Of a DNA stretch of 55,903 bases, positions 8,607-16,710 are shown piece after piece. Below the pieces are notes generated by a model. It was given only the letters and a program-made list of their open reading frames with translations, searched no databases and was not told the DNA's origin. The stretch lies in contig CAZITX010000016.1 in the NCBI GenBank assembly GCA_964542305.1, positions 1 through 55,903 of the forward strand, in the 5' to 3' direction. The number at the start of each line of letters is the position of its first letter. Positions within the stretch are counted from its first letter, which is position 1. A program made the position numbers and the translations under genes. This DNA is from DMER64 sp964542305 (GTDB lineage: Bacteria > Bacteroidota > Bacteroidia > Bacteroidales > UBA932).

Positions 8607-9905
8607 TTATAATAATTTTTCGAAGTTCTCTGTACGTACAAAAATCTGTTTCTTTTTGTTGGCTTGAATGATTTCCAAAAATCCCTTGTCTACCAGCAGC
8701 AATAAATCTGCACGTGCTGTTTGATTTGATACAACAAATCTATTCTCGATTTCTTTTACGGTTACAATAAGGTTTGCTTGATCATAGAACATTTTTAGAA
8801 TCTCTGCCTGCCGTTCATTTATGCCGGAAATCCTTAGAAAATCAGCAATGTATTTCTTCTCTTCTATTTTACGTTGAATATATTTTCTTAAAGCCTCATA
8901 GGCTAGTTCCATTGTTTTAAGATTGTAGTACAGGAAATATGTCAAATCATTTTCATCATTTTCTGTATATAGATACGCTTTTTCATACTGATTCTTACTT
9001 TTTATTATAAGTCTGGATATTGAAAGATACTCGGTAAGCCAATAACCTTTTGAAAGCAAATACCAATAGAACAAAGCCCTGGCAGTTCTCCCGTTTCCGT
9101 CAACAAATGGGTGAAGGTACCCTATCAGGAAGTGAATGATTATTCCCTTTAATACAGGATGAATAAAGAATTCATGATTGTCATTATTAAAGAAATCACA
9201 TATTTGATCAATTAGACCTTTGATTTCTTTAAAATCAGGCGGTGTGTGAACGATTTCACTATCTATATGATTAACAACATAGATATCGTTAGTATTCCTA
9301 TATGCACCTTCATCTTGTTTGTCCTGGAGCGTATTTGATGTAATTAATTTATGTATAACCAATAGGTTGTCTGGGGTCAGATTCTCATTTCTATGACTTA
9401 CAATGTGTTGTATTGTCCTATAATTATTTAGAATCATTTGTTCAGATTTGCTTCTGGGCTTATCATTTTTGCGAAGCATCTGTTTTGCTTTTTTCCTGGA
9501 TGTAACTGCACCTTCCATTTGTGAAGAAGCAATAGCTTCCTCCATAATTGAACTGACCAAATACTTGTCTTTATCTTCCTTGGGTACTATTTTTTGAGCC
9601 CCAAGATTTCCTCCAATATTTAAGTCAAACTCATGCAGAACTCTCTGGATAAAATCCGTTTGCGTAAATGAGAATGAATAATTTCCAAAATGCAGGTATC
9701 TATAATCAATATGCCGGGATAATTTAACAGCTGTCCACAGATCAATAGGAGGGTAGGAACAATCGGAACTTAGGTATTTCACTTTATCCCAATAGTAATA
9801 CTTGTCATTGATAGCTCTTATTTTCTTTAGACAGTCTTTGTCCTTAAGGATTTTAAGGGCCTTGGAGAAATTCTTTTGTTCTATTATTGGCGTTTGTTCA
9901 ATCAT
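8607..9905 (-). CDS. Fic family protein (AMPylator-type) with C-terminal winged helix
   Basis: 432 residues. The canonical active-site loop HPFVDGNGRTAR (HxFx(D/E)GNGRxxR) is intact, so nucleotidyl transfer to a protein hydroxyl is expected. An N-terminal inhibitory-helix motif SSQMEG ((S/T)xxxE(G/N)) lies before the Fic core, typical of class II self-inhibited Fic proteins. The C-terminus has a winged-helix pattern (VSNQTARADLLLLVDKG), suggesting DNA binding and self-regulation. An almost perfect 15-bp inverted repeat lies just upstream (9932-9979). The gene stands alone and is flanked by decayed sequence, consistent with accessory DNA. The target protein is unknown. Confidence 0.93.
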   Translation of the reverse strand: MIEQTPIIEQKNFSKALKILKDKDCLKKIRAINDKYYYWDKVKYLSSDCSYPPIDLWTAVKLSRHIDYRYLHFGNYSFSFTQTDFIQRVLHEFDLNIGGNLGAQKIVPKEDKDKYLVSSIMEEAIASSQMEGAVTSRKKAKQMLRKNDKPRSKSEQMILNNYRTIQHIVSHRNENLTPDNLLVIHKLITSNTLQDKQDEGAYRNTNDIYVVNHIDSEIVHTPPDFKEIKGLIDQICDFFNNDNHEFFIHPVLKGIIIHFLIGYLHPFVDGNGRTARALFYWYLLSKGYWLTEYLSISRLIIKSKNQYEKAYLYTENDENDLTYFLYYNLKTMELAYEALRKYIQRKIEEKKYIADFLRISGINERQAEILKMFYDQANLIVTVKEIENRFVVSNQTARADLLLLVDKGFLEIIQANKKKQIFVRTENFEKLL

Positions 9906-9931
9906 TATTAAAATCTCCTAATATTACACTT

Positions 9932-10003
9932 ATTTGGAATTTTCATCAAATCTAGCTTGAATTAATGAAATTTCCAAATATTATACAAATTTGGAGGTTT
10001 TAT
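9932..10003. promoter_or_regulatory. Inverted-repeat operator candidate upstream of Fic gene 1
   Basis: ATTTGGAATTTTCAT (9932-9946) and ATGAAATTTCCAAAT (9965-9979) form a 14/15 inverted repeat, and a third ATTTGGAGG half-site follows at 9989. It lies 27 bp upstream of the Fic start codon, where a repressor would act. The Fic protein has its own winged-helix domain, so autoregulation is the simplest reading. Confidence 0.45.
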
Positions 10004-10089
10004 GAAATTTTGCCAATAGCTATATGGTTATAGTGCGTGGCTATGTTATCAGTTTATAGATTATCTGAGGCTCCCATAAGTATCTGTGA

Positions 10090-10345
10090 TTGGAACAAGT
10101 GGAGGTGCATTGGTCGCAAATTATAGACCGGGATACTGAAATGATAATGGATTTCTCCAAACAAGTTAAATCATTTTTTTACAAGTCATTTTCAGAATTG
10201 ATTGTCCCAAGCCTGTTGACAGGAAGTAAACAAGACAAGTTTTGTGATTCATTGGATAGAACCTATATTTGATAAAGGAAAGCATCCTGCTATGTTGACC
10301 AATAAGGATGCATTTTATGAACTGGTAAAAAGCAAAATTTATTAA
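10090..10345 (+). pseudogene. Remnant of an unrecognised gene, frameshifted
   Basis: A TTG-started 60-residue frame (EVHWSQIIDRD..., ending 10272) overlaps a second frame that continues as FVIHWIEPIFDKGKHP and ends ...FYELVKSKIY at 10345, just before the nitroreductase. The two frames look like one coding region interrupted by a shift near 10240-10260. I do not recognise the family. Confidence 0.3.
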
Positions 10346-10362
10346 AGACTAAAGGAGGGGAA

Positions 10363-11181
10363 ATGTCACAGATAATTATTGACAAAGAAAAATGTATAAA
10401 GTGCAATACTTGTGCTACAGTTTGTGTGATAGGAGTTATTGATAAGGCTACCGATTGGGCTTATCCAAAAACACTTGAAGAAAAAGCAGGTTATTGCATG
10501 AAATGCGGACATTGCGAGTCCTTTTGTCCGCAGCAAGCTCTTACCCTGGATTTCTTTCCTGAAGAAAAAATCTATGCAACATCCCAGGAATTCAAGGTTG
10601 ACCCGCAAAATTTGGCATTTTATATAAAAAGCCGGCGTTCTGTCAGGCATTATTCCCCAAAGGCCGTTGATAAGGAGTTAATTACCAGGCTGTTGGACAT
10701 TTCCCGTTACGCTGCGTCGGGAGGGAACGGCCAACCGGTAAAATGGGTGGTCATTCACGATCCCTCGCAGGTGAAAACTATTGCACGTCTGACTATTGAT
10801 TGGATGAGAACCATTCAAAACACCTCACATCCGCTTGCGACTTATGTTACGTATTTAATAACATCCTGGGATAATGGAGTGGATCTGATTTCTCACAACG
10901 CCCCCCATTTGCTTTTTGCTCATTATCCCGTTGATCCGGTTGACGACCCTACCGAAGCAGTAATTGCCATGACACATATTGACATTGCCGCACCTGCTTT
11001 TGGTCTTGGGACATGCTGGGTCGGATATGTGATCATGGCTATGGAACATTATGGGCCGTTGAAGGATTTGATATCAATACCCGAAGGACGTAAAGCAGCT
11101 TGTCCCATGTTATTTGGTTATTCAAGATATGAAGTCACATCCATTCCAAGACGAAACCCTGTGGATATTGCATGGAGGTAA
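10363..11181 (+). CDS. Nitroreductase family protein with N-terminal 2x[4Fe-4S] ferredoxin domain
   Basis: 272 residues. Two complete cluster motifs, CIKCNTCATVC and CMKCGHCESFCP, occupy about residues 10-60. The rest is a nitroreductase-fold FMN domain that begins with the characteristic SRRSVRHY. The fusion suggests that electrons from a ferredoxin domain reduce FMN, which then reduces an unknown organic acceptor. The start is well supported by an unusually strong Shine-Dalgarno sequence, AAGGAGGGG, 2 nt before the ATG; few genes here have one. No redox partner gene is adjacent. Proteins of this type are common in anaerobes. The substrate is unknown. Confidence 0.92.
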   Translation: MSQIIIDKEKCIKCNTCATVCVIGVIDKATDWAYPKTLEEKAGYCMKCGHCESFCPQQALTLDFFPEEKIYATSQEFKVDPQNLAFYIKSRRSVRHYSPKAVDKELITRLLDISRYAASGGNGQPVKWVVIHDPSQVKTIARLTIDWMRTIQNTSHPLATYVTYLITSWDNGVDLISHNAPHLLFAHYPVDPVDDPTEAVIAMTHIDIAAPAFGLGTCWVGYVIMAMEHYGPLKDLISIPEGRKAACPMLFGYSRYEVTSIPRRNPVDIAWR

Positions 11182-11290
11182 GGGGGTCATTGTAAATTTA
11201 CGATTGAAAAGTAAATCTGCAAATTTTTCGGACTCGGCAAGAAACGCCTCGGAAAAATCATAACTTTACACTTGATAACAAAAATCAACA

Positions 11291-11887
11291 ATGAAAAAGA
11301 TCACTATTATCATCACAATCCTGTTTACGATTGTTTCAGGTAACTTGTTTTCACAGGATGGGCAAGAGCAAACCAAAACTCAAATTAAACCGGCCTTGCT
11401 GGTCATAGACATTCAAAACATATACTTAGGCCTGGTCCCCCAAAGAGAAAAGGAGATTGGTATGTACTTCATCAATGGTTTGATTGAACTGTTCCGTAGC
11501 CATGACTATCCTATCATAAGAATTTACCATCTTGATAATGAATCCGGTCCAAAACCAGGTACCGGGATGTTTGAATATCCGGCCTCGGTTTTAGTCAAGG
11601 ACACAGATGCCAAAATAATCAAGACTTATGCAAACGGATTCAATAAAACTGACTTGGACAAGATTCTCAGGGAGAATGGAAGCAATACTTTATTCCTCTG
11701 TGGATTTAGTGCTGTCGGGTGTGTTCTGTCAACCTGGGTTGGGGCACAAGACAAAGATTATAATGCCTTTATGGTAAAGGACGCGATAATGAGCCATGAT
11801 TCTGACTATACAAACCATGTTGAAGATATGTTCAATGCAGTTAGCTATGATGTAGTTAAGTTAATAGTTGAAAGTTCCGGAGACTAA
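11291..11887 (+). CDS. Exported isochorismatase-like cysteine hydrolase
   Basis: 198 residues with a clear signal peptide (MKKITIIITILFTIVSGN, cleavage near FSQ). The mature part has the isochorismatase-like fold: ALLVIDIQN with the catalytic Asp, a central Lys-containing segment, and the nucleophile Cys in LCGFSAVGCVLSTW. Family members hydrolyse isochorismate, nicotinamide, N-carbamoyl compounds and similar amides or ethers. The export signal makes a periplasmic role likely. It stands alone, 109 bp after the nitroreductase; a TAACTTTA box about 22 bp before the ATG could be its -7 element. The substrate cannot be inferred. Confidence 0.85.
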   Translation: MKKITIIITILFTIVSGNLFSQDGQEQTKTQIKPALLVIDIQNIYLGLVPQREKEIGMYFINGLIELFRSHDYPIIRIYHLDNESGPKPGTGMFEYPASVLVKDTDAKIIKTYANGFNKTDLDKILRENGSNTLFLCGFSAVGCVLSTWVGAQDKDYNAFMVKDAIMSHDSDYTNHVEDMFNAVSYDVVKLIVESSGD

Positions 11888-11907
11888 CTAAATAACCCCG
11901 ACTTTTA

Positions 11908-12494
11908 TCACTTTATTGCCGATTCATTGTAAATGATCCGATACCCTTTGCCATCCACGCCCAGATGCAATCCAAACAGCGCCTCCGGATTCTCGCTTCC
12001 TTTTACTTCACCGGATAAAACCTTTTGGCTCAACGCCAGCATGTCTTTAATCTTTGGCAAGGTTTCCTCAAAGCCCGGGCTGTAATGTCCGGGATACAGG
12101 AACTTGATGTCATATTCTTCCATTATGGAACACATCTTTTTGCAGGTAGCTATGAAGGTGGAGAAATCCACTCCCATCAACAACAATCCTGTTCCAAACG
12201 AATCCCCGCTGAAGCCGTAACCGGCCTTCTTGTCTATGAATGTGGTCGAGCCCCTGGTGTGTCCGGGGGTAAAAACGACTTCCAGTTGCCTGTCTCCCAA
12301 ATTTATGATTTCTCTGTCCTTGAGGTGTTTCACCTCCCCCGTGTAAGTACCCATAAACTCCGGAATTAAATCTGTGTCATCTGGATTGATATAAATCAGG
12401 GGAAAACAATATTGCCCTCCATTTGCAAAGCGTTTTGAGAAAATGTCACGTTCTGGAAAAGAATCAGCAAGATTGTGCATAGCAACGTTTTCAT
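11908..12494 (-). pseudogene. MBL-fold metallo-hydrolase, exported, frameshifted and internally deleted
   Basis: From ATG 12494 the first frame encodes a good signal peptide (MKTLLCTILLILF...FSQN) but stops after ~30 residues. An overlapping frame from about 12480 continues with the C-terminal half of a metallo-beta-lactamase fold: TPGHTRGST, GFSGDSFG and LYPGHY. The N-terminal HxHxDH zinc motif that every active family member needs is absent from both frames. I read this as a once-exported MBL hydrolase that lost ~100 residues of its core and its reading frame. An alternative is a real 190-residue protein starting at 12480, but it could not bind the usual dinuclear metal site. Confidence 0.65.
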
Positions 12495-12655
12495 CTTATT
12501 TGAGTATTAAAACTGTTTATGGAACAATTATGTGTAAAGTTAACATTTTTCACAAAGCTCACGATTCAAAAAATTCAATACAATGAAGAATTTACTGGTA
12601 ATATATTCAATTGTTTGAATAATTTACTATTTTTGCATTACAAAAGGATTGTGTT

Positions 12656-13578
12656 ATGATACAACGTGCATTAGAAAAAAAGTTATTATCCGATATTAAA
12701 CCACAAAAGGTTGTATTATTATTGGGTGCTCGTCGTGTAGGAAAAACTGTACTTATGGAAAGACTGATCCGGGAGTATGGAGATGGCGTGGTATTTTTAA
12801 ATGGAGAGGATTATACTACTGCAGAAATGCTCTCGGCAAGAACCATATCCAGTTATAAACAGCTGTTTCAGGGAGTAAAGTTACTTGCCATAGACGAAGC
12901 TCAAAATATTCCCCATATTGGTAATATTCTTAAATTAATAGTCGATCACATAGAAGGTTTGTCTGTAATTGTTTCGGGGTCATCATCCTTCGATTTATAC
13001 AATATGGCAGGGGAACCACTTGTGGGGCGCTCGAACCACTATATGTTATATCCCTTTTCTTTAAAAGAATTTTCTCAGGATGAATCCGGAGTGGAAACCA
13101 TGCAACTTTTGGAGGAAAGACTCATATATGGTATGTATCCCGAATTGATCCATACCTGGATTTGCTTTCAAAAATTTATGTTATTTATAAACTGCCGGCT
13201 TTTTCCAAAAATAAGCGGAAGGAAGTAACCAAAAGCAGCAAATGGTACTTTACAGATAACGGAATAAGAAATGCGGTAATTAACGATTTCAGGGTGGTAT
13301 CCATGCGGGAAGATGTGGGTCTTCTTTGGGAAAGTTTTCTTATTGGCGAAAGAATGAAAAAAAGAAATAATGCAAACGAGTTTGCATCATTCTATTTCTG
13401 GCGCAGCTATAGTATGCAGGAGATAGATTTGATTGAAGAATTCAATGGTACAATTTCGGCTTTCGAGTTCAAATGGAATAACAAAAAAGTAAAAGCCCCC
13501 TCCAGGTTCTTAGAAAATTATCCCCAAACAGATTTCAACGTTATTAATAAAACCAACTTTTGGGACTTTGTGAAATAA
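12656..13578 (+). pseudogene. DUF4143-type AAA ATPase with internal deletion and frameshift
   Basis: The 5' frame (12656-13228) carries an ATPase domain: Walker A LLGARRVGKT, Walker B LLAIDEAQN, sensor IVSGSSS, then GMYPELI. The 3' frame (to 13578) encodes the nuclease-like C-terminus: YVIYKLPAFSKN, KWYFTDNGIRN, IDLIEE and FEFKW. Intact homologues have a long stretch between GMYPELI and the YLDLL helix; here they are joined directly near 13145-13155, out of frame. The expected YLDLLSKIYVIYKLP reads through in the second frame immediately after the junction. This is a deletion scar rather than sequencing noise, because a whole segment is missing. The 3' end touches the phzF-like gene end with no gap. 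Confidence 0.8.
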
Positions 13579-14379
13579 TTAAATTTTCAGTCCGGCTTCA
13601 AAGATCGTTACGGCTTTGCCTTTGATCTGAACCCGGTCGTGGTCCAATTTCACCCTTAAGTGGCCTGTGCGTTTTGATATTTGTGCCGAGTCTATTTCTG
13701 CTTTCCCCAACTTCCTGCACCAGAGCGGCGTCAGTGCGCAATGCGCAGAGCCGGTGACGGGATCTTCGTCGATGCCCAAATCGGGGGCAAAGCACCTGAC
13801 CACGAAATCTGCTTGTTTTGAGTCAGACTCGGCGGTGATTATCAAATGGCCAAGTCCCTTTTTTTTCATGGATTTAAAATCGGGCAGGGCGTTGGCAATG
13901 TCCGCCTGGCTGCCGGCAACCGCGATTTTCCAGTTGTGCTGGCTTTCATACATTTCAACGGGCTCAAAGCCCAGGCATTCTTTGAAATCCGCCGGGATTT
14001 CAATCTTTTGGAAAGAGTATTGGGGAAAATCCATAACAATCCATTCCTTGTCTTTCCTTATGGTCAGCTCTCCGCCTGCAGCGCTGAATGCTATGGACTC
14101 ATGCGCCTTTTTCAAGCCCAGCTCATAAATGATGTGCGAGCTTGCCAGCGTTGCGTGTCCGCATAGCGGAACTTCCTGTGCAGGGGTAAAATAGCGGATG
14201 GCGAATCCACTCCCTTTGGGAATGATGAAGGCCGTTTCCGATAAATTCATTTCCATTGCGATGTTTTGCATCCACTCGGCAGGCGTCCGTTCATCAACGA
14301 CCATCACACCGGCCGGATTGCCTTTAAAAGGTTCATCCGTAAAGGCATCTACCTGGTAAATTGTCTTGTTGTCTGTCAT
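13579..14379 (-). CDS. PhzF family isomerase/epimerase-like protein
   Basis: 266 residues with the PhzF double-barrel signatures: YQVDAFTDEPFKGNPAGV at the N-terminus, MNLSETAFI holding the catalytic Glu near residue 47, VPLCGHATLA, and DPVTGSAHC in the second half. PhzF itself isomerises a phenazine precursor, but most homologues outside phenazine clusters have unknown isomerase roles, and no phenazine genes are nearby. Its ATG overlaps the stop of the upstream hypothetical gene (ATGA at 14376-14379), so the two are probably co-translated. Length is slightly short but complete. Confidence 0.92.
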   Translation of the reverse strand: MTDNKTIYQVDAFTDEPFKGNPAGVMVVDERTPAEWMQNIAMEMNLSETAFIIPKGSGFAIRYFTPAQEVPLCGHATLASSHIIYELGLKKAHESIAFSAAGGELTIRKDKEWIVMDFPQYSFQKIEIPADFKECLGFEPVEMYESQHNWKIAVAGSQADIANALPDFKSMKKKGLGHLIITAESDSKQADFVVRCFAPDLGIDEDPVTGSAHCALTPLWCRKLGKAEIDSAQISKRTGHLRVKLDHDRVQIKGKAVTIFEAGLKI

Positions 14380-14684
14380 GTGATTTTTATTTGTCGATCC
14401 ACCATATCAAAAGACCCGCCTATATCCTGAACAACGTGTGTCTTGTTCAGCTGCAGGGAATCATAATATTCCCATGCATATTCTTCTATGGCCATCATAT
14501 CCCAGATCAAATTGCGGACAAAGACGTTGTCATTGTTGAATTCCCGGTAAAATGATTCTTCCAGCATATCAGAAGAAGGAATATATCTGAAATTTACCAT
14601 GTAATCCTGTCTTTCACCTTCACCATATGATTGGGCCGGATCGTTAAATGATTGGGCCGGATCGTTTACCTGGGCAATATACAC
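14376..14684 (-). CDS. Hypothetical protein, overlaps phzF-like gene
   Basis: A 102-residue frame ending in the ATGA overlap with the phzF-like gene. The N-terminus contains a short duplication (NDPAQSFNDPAQS) that reflects a 21-bp direct repeat in the DNA, so the true start may be the later ATG before NFRYIPSS. The body is acidic and aromatic-rich (YREFNNDNVFVRN, IEEYAWEYYDSLQ). I recognise no family. The tight overlap argues for a real gene; the repeat-derived start and adjacency to a structured repeat region argue that it may be truncated. Confidence 0.4.
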   Translation of the reverse strand: MYIAQVNDPAQSFNDPAQSYGEGERQDYMVNFRYIPSSDMLEESFYREFNNDNVFVRNLIWDMMAIEEYAWEYYDSLQLNKTHVVQDIGGSFDMVDRQIKIT

Positions 14685-14721
14685 ATTATTTCAGCATACA
14701 TATCCGCTATCCAGCCCCCTG

Positions 14722-14802
14722 GAGCCCGGGCAAACGCGGTTTACCGCGCAATGCCCATTTGTGAAATTTCTCTTGCGCGGCACTCCGGGTTTGCCCGGGC
14801 TC
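14722..14802. repeat. Nested perfect inverted repeat
   Basis: GAGCCCGGGCAAAC (14722-14735) and GTTTGCCCGGGCTC (14789-14802) are a perfect 14-bp inverted repeat. Inside it CCGCGCAA (14744-14751) and TTGCGCGG (14773-14780) form a second perfect arm around an AT-richer loop. A decayed relative with TTTACCGC and GCGCAACGCCCATTTGT lies at about 15115-15175. Confidence 0.8.
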
Positions 14803-14810
14803 AAATGTAC

Positions 14811-15071
14811 CCACCAGGCGCACTTTTGCCGTGTTTTCGTACCTGGTGCGCCCAAAAACATACCCACCAGGCGCACTTTTGCCCGTTTTTTGCGCCTAGT
14901 GCTTTTGGGTGATCAAATGATAATTTTGTAAAAACCTATGAATGTGGCGTTTAATAAAATCCACATTTTTTGATATTCATGACCAGGTGCACTTTTGCCG
15001 TGTTTTCGTACCTGGTGCGCCCAAAAACATACCCACCAGGTGCACTTTTGCCCGTTTTTTGCGCCTGGTGC
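14811..15071. repeat. Two ~90-bp direct repeats, each holding two hairpins
   Basis: Copy 1 at 14811-14900 and copy 2 at 14982-15071 are nearly identical (starting ACCAGG(C/T)GCACTTTTGCC). Each has two hairpins with stems ACCAGG/CCTGGT and CACCAGGCGCA/TGCGCCTAGTG or close variants. No ORF is convincing here. With the palindrome just upstream they fill the ~600-bp gap between the hypothetical gene and the next CDS. Confidence 0.8.
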
Positions 15072-15286
15072 CTGCTTAGCCTCAAGTCGTTCCTATTCCT
15101 ATATGCCCACCATGGGCAGTTTACCGCTTTCAGACGTATCTTAACCCGGGTTACTGCGCAACGCCCATTTGTAAAAGCGTATGTAGCAGAATATCAAAGA
15201 TCCTGACGTTTTGAATTCCTGAAGAATTTCAAGGGAACAAGATAAAATGACATTAAAGTTGTTACCTTTAATCATTATTAAAAGAT

Positions 15287-15604
15287 TTGCTAGTGGAAAA
15301 GCCTGATTATCCAATTATTACTCTTTGTGGCAGCACACGTTTCAAGGATGATTTTATGCGCGTGCAGAAGGAATTGACCCTACAGGGCTATATTGTAATC
15401 TCGGTGGGGCTGTTTGGGCACCGCGGGGACCAAGAGGCTTGGACCGAGGGTACCAAGGAGATGCTCGACAATATGCATAAGCGAAAAATTGATATGGCAC
15501 AGGCCATTTATGTAATCAACAAGGACGGGTATATTGGCAGCAGTACAAGGAGCGAGATTGAATATGCGAAAGCTGCCGGGAAGGAAATATATTACATGGA
15601 ATGA
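15287..15604 (+). CDS. Nucleoside 2-deoxyribosyltransferase-like small protein
   Basis: 105 residues. Motifs fit the small Rossmann-like nucleoside deoxyribosyltransferase/DUF4406 superfamily: ITLCGSTRFKDD at the N-terminus and GYIGSSTRSEIEYAKAAGK near the end, with the Ser-Thr-x-x-Glu pattern that in family enzymes carries the catalytic Glu. It may act on nucleosides, nucleotides or related N-glycosides; a substrate is not evident. There is no ATG at the start; TTG 15287 or GTG 15293 must be used. The gene is isolated after the repeat-rich region and is followed 14 bp later by the end of the opposite-strand GH5-like gene. Confidence 0.75.
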   Translation: MLVEKPDYPIITLCGSTRFKDDFMRVQKELTLQGYIVISVGLFGHRGDQEAWTEGTKEMLDNMHKRKIDMAQAIYVINKDGYIGSSTRSEIEYAKAAGKEIYYME

Positions 15605-15617
15605 TGCTTAGCAGATG

Positions 15618-16697
15618 TTATTCTTTTGTCAATGCTTTTATAAGATCTACTTCTTCCTGTTTATAAGGTGTACCGTCCTTGCGGAATACTTCGTGGAACC
15701 AAAGTTCCGGCTCTGAACCGTCGGGGATGGGCTCATCCCAGGCGTATTTGGTGTTGGATTTACCTGCAACCAATCCCCAGTTAATAGCACCAATGCCTTG
15801 TTCCTTTAACAGGGGCATGATGTTGCTGAATAAACTGTTGTTCCTGCGGGCCATATATTCCGTACAAATCATGGGCTTGTTGTACTTTTTCAAGGTGTCA
15901 ATGGCCTGTTGGTGATTTATCGGATCGCTGTAATTGTGGTAGGTGATGATGTCGGAATTTTCAAGTTGAAATTGGTTGAGGTCTGTCAATCCATTGTGCC
16001 AGACACCGGCAGATATCGGTTGGGAAGGGTTGACTTCCCGGGTCCATTGGAACACACTTTTTAAAAGGGGTAATGATTGGTTCCCGTACCCTGAATTTCC
16101 GGGCTCGTTGTACAAATCCCACAGGACAATCCTTTTATCATCTTTGAATGTTTCCAGAATATCTTTTACATAGGCTTCCAGTACGTAGATCAAATCCGGA
16201 GAAGTAAAGAGCAGGTCACCGGGATCTCTCACCCATCCCGAATTATGAACCCCGGGCTTTGGATCGGGTTGTTTTCCGGCACTGTACGTGGGATTCCAAC
16301 AATCGTCAAAAAAAACAAAAATGGTAGCTATGTTGTGTTTATCTGCAATGGACAGGTATTCATTCATCCGTTCTTTGAATCCCGGTTTGTCCACTTCCCA
16401 GGCTACATGATGCAGGTATACCCTCATGCAGTTGAACCCGATACCTTCGGCCCAACCCAGTTCCCGGTCAATGGTTTCGGGATCAAAGGTTTCTTCCTGC
16501 CAGAATTCCAGTTGATTGATGGCCGTACTGGGATTAAAATTGGCTCCTCGTAGCCAGGGTTGGTCCTTGGCCCATGCCTGTGCCTGTTCTTGGGTCCATC
16601 TTTCGTGTTTGCCGGCTTTCCCGTGTTGGCTGCATGAAAGCAGCAAACAGCCTGTGATAAGGCCCATGAACACATTGCTGATAATGCTTTTATACAT
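15618..16697 (-). CDS. GH5-like exported glycoside hydrolase lipoprotein
   Basis: 359 residues with a lipoprotein signal peptide (lipobox LLLSCS). The mature domain is a clan A (beta/alpha)8 barrel: LRGANFNP near the start, the acid/base Glu in LWDLYNEPG, and the probable nucleophile Glu in MICTEYM, followed by INWGLVAGKSNT. The best guess is a GH5-type beta-glycanase or beta-glycosidase, often labelled 1,4-beta-xylanase or cellulase in Bacteroidota. The precise linkage cannot be assigned by eye. No SusCD pair is adjacent, so it would act as a stand-alone surface or periplasmic enzyme. It is followed by the hip module on the same strand. Confidence 0.85.
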   Translation of the reverse strand: MYKSIISNVFMGLITGCLLLSCSQHGKAGKHERWTQEQAQAWAKDQPWLRGANFNPSTAINQLEFWQEETFDPETIDRELGWAEGIGFNCMRVYLHHVAWEVDKPGFKERMNEYLSIADKHNIATIFVFFDDCWNPTYSAGKQPDPKPGVHNSGWVRDPGDLLFTSPDLIYVLEAYVKDILETFKDDKRIVLWDLYNEPGNSGYGNQSLPLLKSVFQWTREVNPSQPISAGVWHNGLTDLNQFQLENSDIITYHNYSDPINHQQAIDTLKKYNKPMICTEYMARRNNSLFSNIMPLLKEQGIGAINWGLVAGKSNTKYAWDEPIPDGSEPELWFHEVFRKDGTPYKQEEVDLIKALTKE

Positions 16698-16710
16698 AGT
16701 TCTCTGATTT

